A DNA stretch of 58,945 nt, taken from positions 1 to 58,945 of the IMG/VR virus record IMGVR_UViG_3300043446_001634; one strand, given 5' to 3'. The translations under genes and the position numbers were made by a program. Positions within the stretch are counted from its first letter, which is position 1; each line of letters opens with the position of its first letter. This DNA is from a virus. The notes beneath the pieces are model-generated. The model worked only from the letters and a program-made list of their open reading frames with translations, was not told the DNA's origin and did not search any database. Positions 24,976-33,997 of this stretch are shown here, one piece after another.

Positions 24976-25368
24976 TTAAAATAGTGTTTCTTCAGTTATT
25001 GCTGACGGGACTACCACTTTAAATGTTAATAGTTGAGGGTTGCTTAAAGGTAGTTGGTAAATAACGCCTATGTTAGCAACGTTTTCCTGATACCTATCAG
25101 GTACAATCTTAATATTTAATATATTTACTAAACTAACACGATTTGTTATCTCTCTTGATGCATCCGATGTGTAATCGGATAGCACTAAAGGATCATTGGC
25201 CTCAAAAACCATGCGATAAATACCAGCACCAAAGTTCGGTATTCCAGTCCTTTCTCCGGGTGTAGTTACTAACGTTGTAACTATCTTTTGTTCTGATGCA
25301 GCAGATGACGTAGTAACAACATCCACACGCCCGTTGGATATGGAAAATGGTATTTTAATAGATTTCAT
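24976..25368 (-). CDS. Baseplate wedge protein, gp25/gpW-like
   Basis: The 130-aa protein has the compact gp25 fold signature: TTPGERTGIPNFGAGIYRMVFE in the middle and TFKVVVP at the C-terminus. This lysozyme-like wedge family starts sheath assembly from the baseplate. It lies between the spike-like collagen gene and baseplate J, the usual neighbourhood. Length fits. Confidence 0.82.
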   Translation of the reverse strand: MKSIKIPFSISNGRVDVVTTSSAASEQKIVTTLVTTPGERTGIPNFGAGIYRMVFEANDPLVLSDYTSDASREITNRVSLVNILNIKIVPDRYQENVANIGVIYQLPLSNPQLLTFKVVVPSAITEETLF

Positions 25369-25387
25369 GAGACTATTTTATCACTGT

Positions 25388-26389
25388 CTACGTTGTTTCA
25401 TACATAATATTTATCCAACAAACATCATTAGCAGCCATTGTAAAAGCAACGCTAGCAGATGCTGTATCAGACTGTCCTACTGACGCATCAAACTGACCAA
25501 GTGGGTTTAATTGTCTGAGTTCTAGGTTTGTTGATGATGTTACCCTAACGGTACCTCCGGTATAACCGACACCTTGGTTTAAGAATAAGCATTCTCCAAT
25601 AACCGCACTAGCCCCTAAGTCTAGTACTTTAAAAGCAGGTAAATCATTAGGATTTATAGCAATTGCTCCAGATGCAGACGATGTTTTATTTGCAACAACA
25701 CGACATTGTGCAATAACCAGTTTTCCAATTTGTGTGTATCTTGCAAAGGATATGGTTTGATCGCCAGCCCCGGTGCCTAGTTCTACACCACCCTGTTTTA
25801 GTTTTGGTGTCCATGTAGACCATGCACCCGGTGCAGGTCCTGTAGCCCCAGTAGCCCCAGTAGCCCCAGTAGCCCCAGTAGCCCCAGTAGCCCCAGTAGC
25901 CCCAGTAGCACCTGTGGGACCTGTTACTGTGCTTGCAGCACCAGTTGGTCCAGTTGGTCCAGTTGAACCACTAGCACCAGTAGGTCCTGTTACTGTGCTT
26001 GCAGCACCAGTTGGTCCAGTTGATCCAGTTGAACCACTAGCACCAGTAGGTCCTGTTACTGTGCTTGCAGCACCAGTAGCACCGATAGGGCCAGTAGGGC
26101 CAGTAGGGCCAGTAGAGCCACCACTGTTTGGTTGAAAATCATTAATGATATATACAATTCTCGCCCTAGGACCATCAAGTCCCACCAGTACCTGAGTGTC
26201 CTCAGTAGGAACACTCCACACACCATCAACAAGTGCTAGATAATCTTTGGATACCGGTAGATGTTCATCAGGTCCAAGAAGTTCTGGGATCTTTACAAGG
26301 ACTTCACCAGTCGTTGAATCAGAACGAACGACAAGTGCTCTGTGAACATATATACCTGTCTTATGGATGTGTTCATTATTGGTATGCAT
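25388..26389 (-). CDS. Baseplate spike-like protein with collagen-like stalk
   Basis: Residues about 10-90 of this 333-aa protein ([20 protein letters not shown] through [20 protein letters not shown]) look like the OB domain of gpV/gp5-type baseplate hub spikes. A G-x-y stalk of about 95 residues follows ([18 protein letters not shown]...), including seven perfect GAT-coding units, and the C-terminal 130 residues are beta-rich and Val/Ser/Asn-rich. The gene is placed exactly where spike genes lie, after the gp27/gpD-like hub. A spike OB fold joined to collagen is unusual. Alternatively it is a baseplate-anchored fibre. Confidence 0.68.
   Translation of the reverse strand: MHTNNEHIHKTGIYVHRALVVRSDSTTGEVLVKIPELLGPDEHLPVSKDYLALVDGVWSVPTEDTQVLVGLDGPRARIVYIINDFQPNSGGSTGPTGPTGPIGATGAASTVTGPTGASGSTGSTGPTGAASTVTGPTGASGSTGPTGPTGAASTVTGPTGATGATGATGATGATGATGATGATGPAPGAWSTWTPKLKQGGVELGTGAGDQTISFARYTQIGKLVIAQCRVVANKTSSASGAIAINPNDLPAFKVLDLGASAVIGECLFLNQGVGYTGGTVRVTSSTNLELRQLNPLGQFDASVGQSDTASASVAFTMAANDVCWINIMYETT
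25842..25904. repeat. 9-bp tandem repeat in collagen-like stalk
   Basis: GTAGCCCCA is repeated seven times without change. On the coding (minus) strand this gives Gly-Ala-Thr units. Since the unit is a multiple of three, slippage would change stalk length without changing frame. Confidence 0.93.
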
Positions 26390-27545
26390 TTATTTTCCTA
26401 AATTCTGCTACCCAATTCTTTCCGTCAAACTTAGGTTTGGGCGGGTCTGAAAAACGCTCTGTATTATACACAGTGTATTTTTCTTCATTTGTTGAATCAG
26501 AAACAACTTCTAATTTTGTAGTTAAACCCATGCCACCAAGAGTCATGGTGACTCCTTTTACATACCAAAGGTTGTCTACAAGCGTGTCAAATCCTACTAA
26601 ATTAATAATACCGCCCGGATAAATACCTATAACTCCAAGTGTTTCTATAGTGGCATAAAAAGGTATAGAGTCTCTCATGCTCGTTTTTATTGCCAACTCA
26701 GCCTCTTCGGCAGATTTTGCTGGAGCATCTAAACGAGAACGGTACTCAGTAGTGAACTTTTTACCAAGACCAGAGTTTTCTTCACCGTCTGAAAACTGGG
26801 TGCTAGATACGGACGTTATATTTCCTTGAGAATCTAATACCGCTGTGTACGTCTCTGATGCCGGTTGAGAAAGGAATGTACCATTGAAACTCAGCACAAC
26901 ACCGGGTGTTGGTTGTGGGTCATAGTTTGTTTCTTTTACAGAAAACAACTCATGGTAGGATCTTTGTCTTCCCGTCGCCCTATACGGATCCCAAATATGC
27001 ATATGGGTTCCATGTACAGTAAGTCCGTATGCGTACAAATCACAAATTTCATTAAGGAATACCCAATCAGATTTGTTTATCTGAGCGGTGTCAGAATGAA
27101 GTAGTGTTGTTTTGGGAACGTCTAAACTAAACTTATATGTACTTGCCAACTCTGTTGCAATATCTGTAAGTGTCTTTTCTCCCCAAACCTTACTCTTGGA
27201 TCCCCGCATTTTGTAGGAAGATCCCATACAGTAAATGTCGGCCTCTTGAAATGGGCTGTTATTTACAGCACCTTTTCTCAAATCATTAGTAGGTACTATT
27301 TGGGCAATCTCGCCCACGAATTCTTGTCTCTCTGTGTTACCTCTGGAAAGAACTATTTGTACGGGAGCACCTATGTATTCTATTATTGCTTTTTGAGGAA
27401 TACCGTACATCTTTAAAACGACCATGTCGTGTTCTCCCTCATTCAGGGACAACTCCACGGTTTTAATAGACTCATAGAGAACTGGAACGCCACCTATAGA
27501 TATTTCTATGCTTGGTGTTATGCCAAACGGGTGTTGAAAAATCAT
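26376..27545 (-). CDS. Baseplate hub protein (gp27/gpD-like)
   Basis: The 389-aa protein begins [19 protein letters not shown] and has [19 protein letters not shown] and [21 protein letters not shown], the layout of tail hub proteins of the gpD/gp44 type, which form the trimeric ring around the spike. ATGA-like overlap with the LysM gene upstream and overlap of 14 bases with the spike-like gene downstream support a hub-spike pair. Confidence 0.78.
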   Translation of the reverse strand: MIFQHPFGITPSIEISIGGVPVLYESIKTVELSLNEGEHDMVVLKMYGIPQKAIIEYIGAPVQIVLSRGNTERQEFVGEIAQIVPTNDLRKGAVNNSPFQEADIYCMGSSYKMRGSKSKVWGEKTLTDIATELASTYKFSLDVPKTTLLHSDTAQINKSDWVFLNEICDLYAYGLTVHGTHMHIWDPYRATGRQRSYHELFSVKETNYDPQPTPGVVLSFNGTFLSQPASETYTAVLDSQGNITSVSSTQFSDGEENSGLGKKFTTEYRSRLDAPAKSAEEAELAIKTSMRDSIPFYATIETLGVIGIYPGGIINLVGFDTLVDNLWYVKGVTMTLGGMGLTTKLEVVSDSTNEEKYTVYNTERFSDPPKPKFDGKNWVAEFRKINAYQ

Positions 27546-27790
27546 CGTGGAATCCTAATAATTTGTCCTACCTCAAGTTTATTAGGAAACTTTACATGTG
27601 GATTAAGGTCTGCTATCTCCCAGTATCTAGAAAAGTCTCTTAATAAACGATGTGCTAAAAGATCAAAAGAGTCGCCCTGCTTTGCAACATACGTTGTATA
27701 CACTACATTTTTATCAGTCTTTTTTCTGTAAGCCTCTTGTTTATTACCCGATAAAGAATAGCGGGCATTAGATCCATATTTAATAATCAC
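27542..27790 (-). CDS. LysM-domain tail/baseplate protein
   Basis: The 82-aa protein ends with a LysM-like fold: TYVAKQGDSFDLLAHRLLRDFSRYWEIADLNP followed by [11 protein letters not shown]. (Key parts VAKQGDSFDLLAHRL and LEVGQIIRIP.) Small LysM proteins (P2 gpX, T4 gp53-like) link the tube to the baseplate. Its four-base overlaps with both neighbours fit that role. Confidence 0.82.
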   Translation of the reverse strand: MIIKYGSNARYSLSGNKQEAYRKKTDKNVVYTTYVAKQGDSFDLLAHRLLRDFSRYWEIADLNPHVKFPNKLEVGQIIRIPR

Positions 27791-29532
27791 ACCAAATCCC
27801 CCGCTACCCAGTCTAGGCTTACCTCTTTCATTTTTTCTTTCTTGTAGAGTTCACCATACCCCGGTCCTGTTAATACCCAGTTGGGGCCAACCTCATGATT
27901 ATATCCATTTGTTTGAAAATCCATAATACTTCTCTGCCCACGAGATGTAGAATCAATACGCAATGAATATATAACAGCAAAAAACCGATTCGGGTCAGTC
28001 CTTGACGCAAGCGTTTTTAAAGTACCTACGGTATTGGTAGTATTAAAGAATGAACGATCTGCTGTAAAATCAAATCCCTTTTTAAACTGTTTCCAATCTT
28101 CAAAAGTATTTATAGTCTTAGATACTGTATACATTGATATTTTCTTAGTTCTAAGATTTGTAACGCGAGAATCACTATCGCTAACACCCCCTAGGACATT
28201 GCTAAATGGTGATCTTTTTGAAGCAGAAACCAAATAGTCTGCATCTTCTGAAGTCATAGGTCCATACGTGGTCACATATGCCGTAAGCGACATATTGGTA
28301 CCATCGCTAAAGGCACTCTCCATTTCTGAATCTTTTATTGTAGTACTTACTTTTATATTGATAAATGGTTCTATTTTTATAGCATCTCCGGGGTTAGTTA
28401 AACCAGACAATGACGACATTGTGGAGTTGTTATAATAAGGAATTAATATAGTTGCTGATGTTCTATCATCAAAAGTGCTTGTTTCTACTGATGTTTTATC
28501 AGTATCATACACTACTCTTATTTTATGGTATACAGTGGTCTTCTTAAAACCAGAAACCACAGATGTAAGCGTGTTACGTGATTTTTCTATATTGTCGCTA
28601 ATTTGTTGTGTAGATACGGCTGCTGCCTCCTCCAAGTTATATGTAAGGAACGTTTTCTCCTTAGCAAAACCAACGTACATAGCCTGCATAGATAAAGTAA
28701 CAATACATTGCATAGGTACTAGGCTTCTACTGAATTTGGTATAAACAACGTCTGTTTGTGTTACATAACCATCAACCATAAAAAGACTAGAAAACATTAC
28801 ACGCACAGGAGTAGGTATTAGGAACGCAGTGTTTCCAATATTTCCACCTTCACCACTAAAGTAGTTTGTATCTTCTATAAAGGTTGATGACTGTGCGGTT
28901 TCAGCCTGACTTTCAGTAAGTGTTCCCACTGAGCCCATTTCTATTTGTGCGTTCATCTGTTGTCTGGCATTTTCTAATTGCCATTTCATGGTTTTTTCGG
29001 TAATTCCTTGACCAATTACTTGATACAAAGCACGTATATCAGCCAATACACCAATATCTTGTTCATCGGGTGATCCCTGTGTACCACCACCTTCTCCACT
29101 TGAATTGTTTAAGGTATGTGATCTATCAAAAAGTAATTCAAAGGCAAAAGTTACTTCTCCCCCGATTGGCTGAGACATCTGAGCCGGGTCCTGTAAGAAC
29201 ACGTTTGTTAGGTTTGTTCTCATGGGAACACTATGTTGTATTGTGCTTGGATTAAATTGAAAATTACAACGCAATTGTGGAGCAGAACCTATTGCTGTAT
29301 CTGATATTTGTACTTTGTCTAGAAGACTTCTTATGTATCCTTTTTTTAAAGTAAAGGGTGTGTTTTCCCACTTTGTAACTAGTTGACCATTGTCATCTCT
29401 AGTATTTTTAACAAACGTGCGTATTGTGCTTCTTGGTCCAACAAAAGGTGGGTTAATAGCGTCCCCAGTGTACGCTCCTAAGGATGGTTCAAATCCACTA
29501 GTACTTATAAATTGATCACTTTTGTAACCCAT
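27787..29532 (-). CDS. Baseplate/tube-associated structural protein
   Basis: The 581-aa protein carries RCNFQFNPSTIQHSVPMRT near residue 90, reminiscent of the FNP-S/T-I/Y motif of contractile-injection-system tube-initiator proteins, and GGEVTFAFELLFDRS. Large Ser/Thr-rich central and C-terminal regions follow. Between tape measure and LysM gene it likely forms part of the hub or tube tip. Exact family not certain. Confidence 0.6.
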   Translation of the reverse strand: MGYKSDQFISTSGFEPSLGAYTGDAINPPFVGPRSTIRTFVKNTRDDNGQLVTKWENTPFTLKKGYIRSLLDKVQISDTAIGSAPQLRCNFQFNPSTIQHSVPMRTNLTNVFLQDPAQMSQPIGGEVTFAFELLFDRSHTLNNSSGEGGGTQGSPDEQDIGVLADIRALYQVIGQGITEKTMKWQLENARQQMNAQIEMGSVGTLTESQAETAQSSTFIEDTNYFSGEGGNIGNTAFLIPTPVRVMFSSLFMVDGYVTQTDVVYTKFSRSLVPMQCIVTLSMQAMYVGFAKEKTFLTYNLEEAAAVSTQQISDNIEKSRNTLTSVVSGFKKTTVYHKIRVVYDTDKTSVETSTFDDRTSATILIPYYNNSTMSSLSGLTNPGDAIKIEPFINIKVSTTIKDSEMESAFSDGTNMSLTAYVTTYGPMTSEDADYLVSASKRSPFSNVLGGVSDSDSRVTNLRTKKISMYTVSKTINTFEDWKQFKKGFDFTADRSFFNTTNTVGTLKTLASRTDPNRFFAVIYSLRIDSTSRGQRSIMDFQTNGYNHEVGPNWVLTGPGYGELYKKEKMKEVSLDWVAGDLV

Positions 29533-32399
29533 TACTTCCTCCTTAATTCCTTTATACGTATTTCTTGCTCTATCAAAGATCCTATCTCCTTAGCGATTTT
29601 CTTTATATCACTATGAGATACGTTACTAGCACTTCCTTCAATGTGTATGGTAGGAGATATTTGATATATAACTGGGCGTGAATAAGCAACAGCAACGCCA
29701 CCACTTCCTCCAGTTATCGCACTTTGTGGGGCTTGTTGTGAGGACATTGCATTTGCAAAATCACCATCACCAGCACTTTCTGGGCCGTATGGATCTACTG
29801 AAAAAGAGTTAGGTGCTACTGAGGTGGGAGCATACGTACTGTATTTTGTTTTTACGTTGGCTTTTACTTTCTTTATTATCTGATCAATAGATAGACCAAA
29901 GTATGAGGAAACACCAGACGCACTAGTCATCGACTTTCCAAGACCCTGTGTCGAAAACCCACTGGCTGTTTGAGTACTGGACGAACCATCAGACCATGTT
30001 GATGGTGTTTCAGACGTTGAAGTATTAGGGGATGTTGCGGGAGGTTGATTTGTTCCAGTTTCTGAAATTGCTTCTTCTAACCATTTTTCAATCTCTTTTT
30101 CATTTACTGATCCACCACTTTGTCCCAATAGTCCTGAAGAAATGATGTCCTTTACCAAGGATGGAATACCTATTGTACTTGGATCCACTCCACCCTCTGT
30201 CATAGACTTTATGATTTGTTCAGTAACAAACTTAGCGTTAAGAGTTCCTAATGGAAGAGCACCCTTCTTGATATCTTCAAGAAGAGCCTTATCTGTTGGT
30301 ATGCCACCGTATCCCGGTCCTTGTTTTTGCCAGTTTATTCCTTTGGTGCCCATCCATACGGCTTTTCCTTTATAAGGACTTCCCATTAAGCCTGCTAACT
30401 GAATGTGTGGAGGGTCACCCTTTGGAGAAGGTATTACCAACCCAAATCTTGCGGCGTTTCCAAGAACCCATTTATTGGACCTTACATGCGCTCCGCGTTT
30501 AGCATCTCCCCAACCAAATAAAAGGTCTGCTGCCATACCAACATTATGTAGACTCATACCCGGAGGGGCCATTGGGTAAGACTTGTCTCCCGGTTTCTTT
30601 TCCCAGAACGTTCCGTTCCAAAATATTCCTGTATCTCTGTCTGTTTCTCTATACCGTTTCCTAAAGCCAGACTCCTGTTCTTTTACCGACCTGAAACCTT
30701 CTCCAACACCTACTGTAGATATAAGTTCACCAGACGCTGTTTTTGATACAGGGGCAGATGCTATTAGTTTTAATAACTTACTTTTAAACGTTGGACTCAA
30801 TTGTGATATTTGTTGTGTGCTTCCTAGTTTGGAGTATGGAACTAATTTTGGTCTGTACCCTACTGGAACCATTAATTCGTTAGTTTTGTTGTTGTTGTTG
30901 GCAATTTGGTCTACAGAACTACTACTGTTAGATGTAGTTGCAGTATTACCCGTTGGAATAGAGTTTCCTGTTTCAGTGCTGCGCCCATCTGTGGTTACCG
31001 GGTCACCAGTCAAGGCATTTGTTGCTGCGTAAGTCCCTCCTGCTGCTGCGAATCCAGCAGCAGGACCTGCTACCGCCGTAGCAGCCACTCCAGCCAATGC
31101 TGATGCTCCAAACTTAAGAGCACCTTTAAGGAATCCACCTATTTTACTTTGCCAAGGACGTGTACTTGTCCGCGCTCCTATAATTCCACTCAACCTGTCT
31201 TCTAATGCTCCAAACATTTGAGTTAGTTTTTGTGTTGCTCGTTCCAGATCCGCAAAGTTATCGGCCTGACGGCTGTAGAACTTTTCTTCTCGGCGCATAC
31301 GTACGCGATCTGTTTCTTCTGCTTGCGTAGCAAAGTTTTCTTCAATCCCCATGAACTTTCGTTGTTCTTTTTCACTGGGGTTATACATTCCTTTCCCACC
31401 CTTTTCTTTATATGCAACGTTTTGTCGTGCATACTGAAGAACGGTGTCAACCATCTCTTCTGGAACGCCCATTTGACGAAGTCGTTCTCTTGATACTGAT
31501 CCGGGCTGGAAAGCAGATTCAACGATAGCCTTATTTGTAAGACCAGACATTCTAGTGATGTTCTTAACAACATCCATTGCTGATCTTTGTTTTCCACCAA
31601 AACCGTATAGTGATTGTCCAGTCATCATAAACATTCTGTTTACTGTTTCTGGACGTGCTAATGATTCAACCATGCTAGCAACATCACCAGTTCCTAAAGA
31701 AAAGCCAGAGATAGTTCTCAACGCTTCTACTGACGGTGCCTGTATTGCTGCATTTATTCCAGTGCGTGCCTGTAGACCAAGTAACGTATTAATACCACCC
31801 ATACCAATACGATAATTTGTTAAAGGTTGCCTAAACTTGTCTTGAACCTGCACCTGTGACATACCAGTCATCTGTTGATACAGTACGCTCATACGGTCGG
31901 CAGACAATGAATAGTTAGCATTCTCGTCTATTCTTTTGTCCATCAGGTTTACGGCTGTGGTTGCTGCACTTAGTGCCATCTGCACGCCTGCGTTAACAGC
32001 CGCGCCTTTCATACCACCGCCAGCAAGGGATCCAGCGGAACGAGCAATACCTTGTTTGTATGGTGCTTGTCTGAAGTCTTCGTCTGCTTTTTGCATGTGT
32101 GATTGACTAAGTGCTTGTTGAACTCCGTTTATAGCACCAGACTTAGATCGAAACCGTTCTGTTCCAATGTTTTGCAAAGAATCGCTCTCAACGGCCATAG
32201 ACCGGATATCTTCAACAATCTTAGGAAGAACTACACTAAGTTCTTTAGCCTGTTTATTTATGCTTTCAAACAGTTTGTTTATGTTAGTAAGAAGTCCTGT
32301 AGGTAGGCTAAGTTTCCCCTTGGAGGATGGTCCTACAGGATTGTTTTGGGAACCAATCATGTTCCCAACTTGTTGATTTACTTCAAACTCGTTTTCCAC
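29532..32399 (-). CDS. Tape measure protein with embedded M15-peptidase-like domain
   Basis: The 955-aa protein starts at GTG 32397-32399 after GGAGGGG. The first 430 residues are helical, with a hydrophobic stretch near residues 430-460 (GALKFGASALAGVAATAVAG), as in tape measures. Residues about 565-675 form a VanY/M15-like domain: GVGEGFRSVKEQESGFRKRY, MAPPGMSLHNVGMAADLLFG (SxHxxGxAxD) and DPPHIQL. The usual Glu before the last His is replaced by Asp-Pro-Pro, so activity is uncertain. The C-terminal 250 residues are Ser/Pro-rich. As the longest tail gene just after the chaperone it must set tail length; the peptidase may locally open peptidoglycan during injection. Confidence 0.8.
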   Translation of the reverse strand: MENEFEVNQQVGNMIGSQNNPVGPSSKGKLSLPTGLLTNINKLFESINKQAKELSVVLPKIVEDIRSMAVESDSLQNIGTERFRSKSGAINGVQQALSQSHMQKADEDFRQAPYKQGIARSAGSLAGGGMKGAAVNAGVQMALSAATTAVNLMDKRIDENANYSLSADRMSVLYQQMTGMSQVQVQDKFRQPLTNYRIGMGGINTLLGLQARTGINAAIQAPSVEALRTISGFSLGTGDVASMVESLARPETVNRMFMMTGQSLYGFGGKQRSAMDVVKNITRMSGLTNKAIVESAFQPGSVSRERLRQMGVPEEMVDTVLQYARQNVAYKEKGGKGMYNPSEKEQRKFMGIEENFATQAEETDRVRMRREEKFYSRQADNFADLERATQKLTQMFGALEDRLSGIIGARTSTRPWQSKIGGFLKGALKFGASALAGVAATAVAGPAAGFAAAGGTYAATNALTGDPVTTDGRSTETGNSIPTGNTATTSNSSSSVDQIANNNNKTNELMVPVGYRPKLVPYSKLGSTQQISQLSPTFKSKLLKLIASAPVSKTASGELISTVGVGEGFRSVKEQESGFRKRYRETDRDTGIFWNGTFWEKKPGDKSYPMAPPGMSLHNVGMAADLLFGWGDAKRGAHVRSNKWVLGNAARFGLVIPSPKGDPPHIQLAGLMGSPYKGKAVWMGTKGINWQKQGPGYGGIPTDKALLEDIKKGALPLGTLNAKFVTEQIIKSMTEGGVDPSTIGIPSLVKDIISSGLLGQSGGSVNEKEIEKWLEEAISETGTNQPPATSPNTSTSETPSTWSDGSSSTQTASGFSTQGLGKSMTSASGVSSYFGLSIDQIIKKVKANVKTKYSTYAPTSVAPNSFSVDPYGPESAGDGDFANAMSSQQAPQSAITGGSGGVAVAYSRPVIYQISPTIHIEGSASNVSHSDIKKIAKEIGSLIEQEIRIKELRRK

Positions 32400-32572
32400 T
32401 ACACCCCTCCGTTACTCAGTCGCCACCTAGCGGTGCGGAACCAATAATCCCTTTGCCGAACACTCATTGTTCGGATATCCGTTAGATTAAACCCTTTGTA
32501 TACGGAGGCTATGTATTCGTAATCCCAGTATATCTTTCTTATATCAACCGAGTATAAGAAACACCCAGTCGA
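32399..32572 (-). CDS. Frameshift extension of tail assembly gene
   Basis: An open frame without any ATG, GTG or TTG start until very late runs from 32572 to the TAG at 32399-32401, in the +1 frame relative to the gene at 32544-33335 and overlapping its end. From 32548 it reads VDIRKIYWDYEYIASVYKG then FNLTDIRTMSVRQRDYWF, well-structured sequence rather than random. Tail-assembly genes before the tape measure in many phages use programmed frameshifting (P2, lambda, Mu), so expression as a +1 or -2 extension is likely. The slip site should lie at 32547-32572 (TTTCTTATA region). Confidence 0.66.
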   Translation of the reverse strand, partial: STGCFLYSVDIRKIYWDYEYIASVYKGFNLTDIRTMSVRQRDYWFRTARWRLSNGGV

Positions 32573-33335
32573 TCATAGCGGTGATCTTACTGCCGCAATG
32601 AACGCAATCTACGTCCACCTCCTCCATCGTGGGACCCATTTCTATAGAAATAAGTTCCTTGATGAGTTTGTTACGATCAACCATTCCTAATGAACGCGCC
32701 CATTCTTCTGGGTTTGTTGGGGCATTCTCTTTCCAAACGCTGCAACGGGCCAACAAAAGAGTGCTCTGCTCTGCATTTGTCTTAGCCTTTTTACCGACAT
32801 ACAAGGTGTCCGCAGCAGTAGGGATCCTTAGTTCGTGAATGACACCATTACGTAACTCCACCTTTAGTGTGTCTGTTGGGTCAAAACTGGGAACAACAAC
32901 AGGAAAGTCATCTACAAGATCAATTGTTATTTTATTAATCTTATTACAAGAATCACAGGTTCTATCAAAGGAACGCTCACGACCGTAGGTCGTTCTTACA
33001 ATTGCCAAGAAGAGGGAGTTGCGATCACCTATTGCTAAATCATCTAGCCTGCTTTGAAAATTAGATATTGAGCCAAGCGACACAACACCCATTTTCAAAA
33101 TCTCAGTAATGTACTCAGCATAGGTTATGTTTTTGCGGTTCTCCAATGAGGCAATACGCTCTTCGTCATACCCATTGAGTTCTCTAACTTCTGCTACTCG
33201 TTCCCAAATACCAGTAGTGGTATTCAATAAGCCACGCTGTAGTTCTATAAAATTGCTTAGATGATTGGGTATTTCTGGAAATGACTCTTGATTAATGTTT
33301 TGTAAAGCATCAACAGTCTCCACTTGGTGTTCCAT
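32544..33335 (-). CDS. Tail assembly chaperone / baseplate hub assembly protein
   Basis: The 263-aa protein has two cysteine pairs, CDSCNK near residue 131 and CVHCGS near 247, a zinc-knuckle arrangement also seen in T4 gp26-like/tail assembly proteins. The middle contains LAIGDRNSLFLAIVRTTYG and KVELRNGVIHELRIPTAAD. It directly precedes the tape measure and its end overlaps a frameshifted extension, the classical setting for tail chaperones that coat the tape measure during tube assembly. Confidence 0.7.
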   Translation of the reverse strand: MEHQVETVDALQNINQESFPEIPNHLSNFIELQRGLLNTTTGIWERVAEVRELNGYDEERIASLENRKNITYAEYITEILKMGVVSLGSISNFQSRLDDLAIGDRNSLFLAIVRTTYGRERSFDRTCDSCNKINKITIDLVDDFPVVVPSFDPTDTLKVELRNGVIHELRIPTAADTLYVGKKAKTNAEQSTLLLARCSVWKENAPTNPEEWARSLGMVDRNKLIKELISIEMGPTMEEVDVDCVHCGSKITAMIDWVFLILG

Positions 33336-33357
33336 TTATATAACCTTTCCTAGTCTA

Positions 33358-33984
33358 TTAGTTCAGTTGTGACAGTTTGTCGAAGTCACTTTCGTTATTC
33401 ACGATAACAAAACCTTCATGATGTAGCGTCATTTGCTGAACCAGAATACCACTACTACTTGCATTGAGGTCTGTCATTGCAAAAGCACCGGGCCAGCAGT
33501 TGTATAGCGCAAAACCAAGGCGCATTGATGGAAGGTTTACTGTTTGCTGTGTTGCTTCGACAGGATCTACAACATACGTTGCACCTGATGCGGGGTGGTC
33601 TAGTACTCGTACATACACGTTACACCGATAATCGTTAGAACCTGAGTTAGAGGTTCCTGAAAGCGCGTTTAGTGCTCCAGTACTCCATGTGTGCAGATAT
33701 TGCTGCCACTTATACAAAGCATCTTGGTTAGGACCAAGAAACACACCACGACTAAAGGTTATTGCTCCGTAGTCTGACTGTCCTAGGAGTTTATGCGGGT
33801 GCGTGTTCATACCACCCTCACGGTAACTGACAACGTCATTAGTTACAGTAAGACCTGAGACAACAGCAAAGCCTAGGTTTAGATCACCAGTAATTCCCAT
33901 AGCCTGCTTAAGTGAGGCTGGTGGAGAAATTGTTACATCAAATTTAAAGTCACGAATGGGATCGTGTGAAGATGAACGTGGCAT
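33358..33984 (-). CDS. Tail tube protein (gp19-like)
   Basis: The 208-aa protein MPRSSSHDPIRDFKFDVTI has the T4 gp19/Pvc tube pattern: FAVVSGLTVTNDVVSYREGG near residues 39-58, TFSRGVFLG, and YNCWPGAFAMTDLNASSSGI with VQQMTLHHEGF near the end. It polymerises into the inner tail tube. It follows the sheath gene by 13 bases, the conserved sheath-tube pair. Confidence 0.9.
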   Translation of the reverse strand: MPRSSSHDPIRDFKFDVTISPPASLKQAMGITGDLNLGFAVVSGLTVTNDVVSYREGGMNTHPHKLLGQSDYGAITFSRGVFLGPNQDALYKWQQYLHTWSTGALNALSGTSNSGSNDYRCNVYVRVLDHPASGATYVVDPVEATQQTVNLPSMRLGFALYNCWPGAFAMTDLNASSSGILVQQMTLHHEGFVIVNNESDFDKLSQLN

Positions 33985-33997
33985 AGGTTCTCCCTTA

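Noticed and set aside
25836-25910. CRISPR-like array
   Set aside because: Repeats are 9 bp, contiguous and in-frame coding for Gly-Ala-Thr; no spacers and no cas genes. The Cas4-like nuclease is far away and belongs to a recombination operon.
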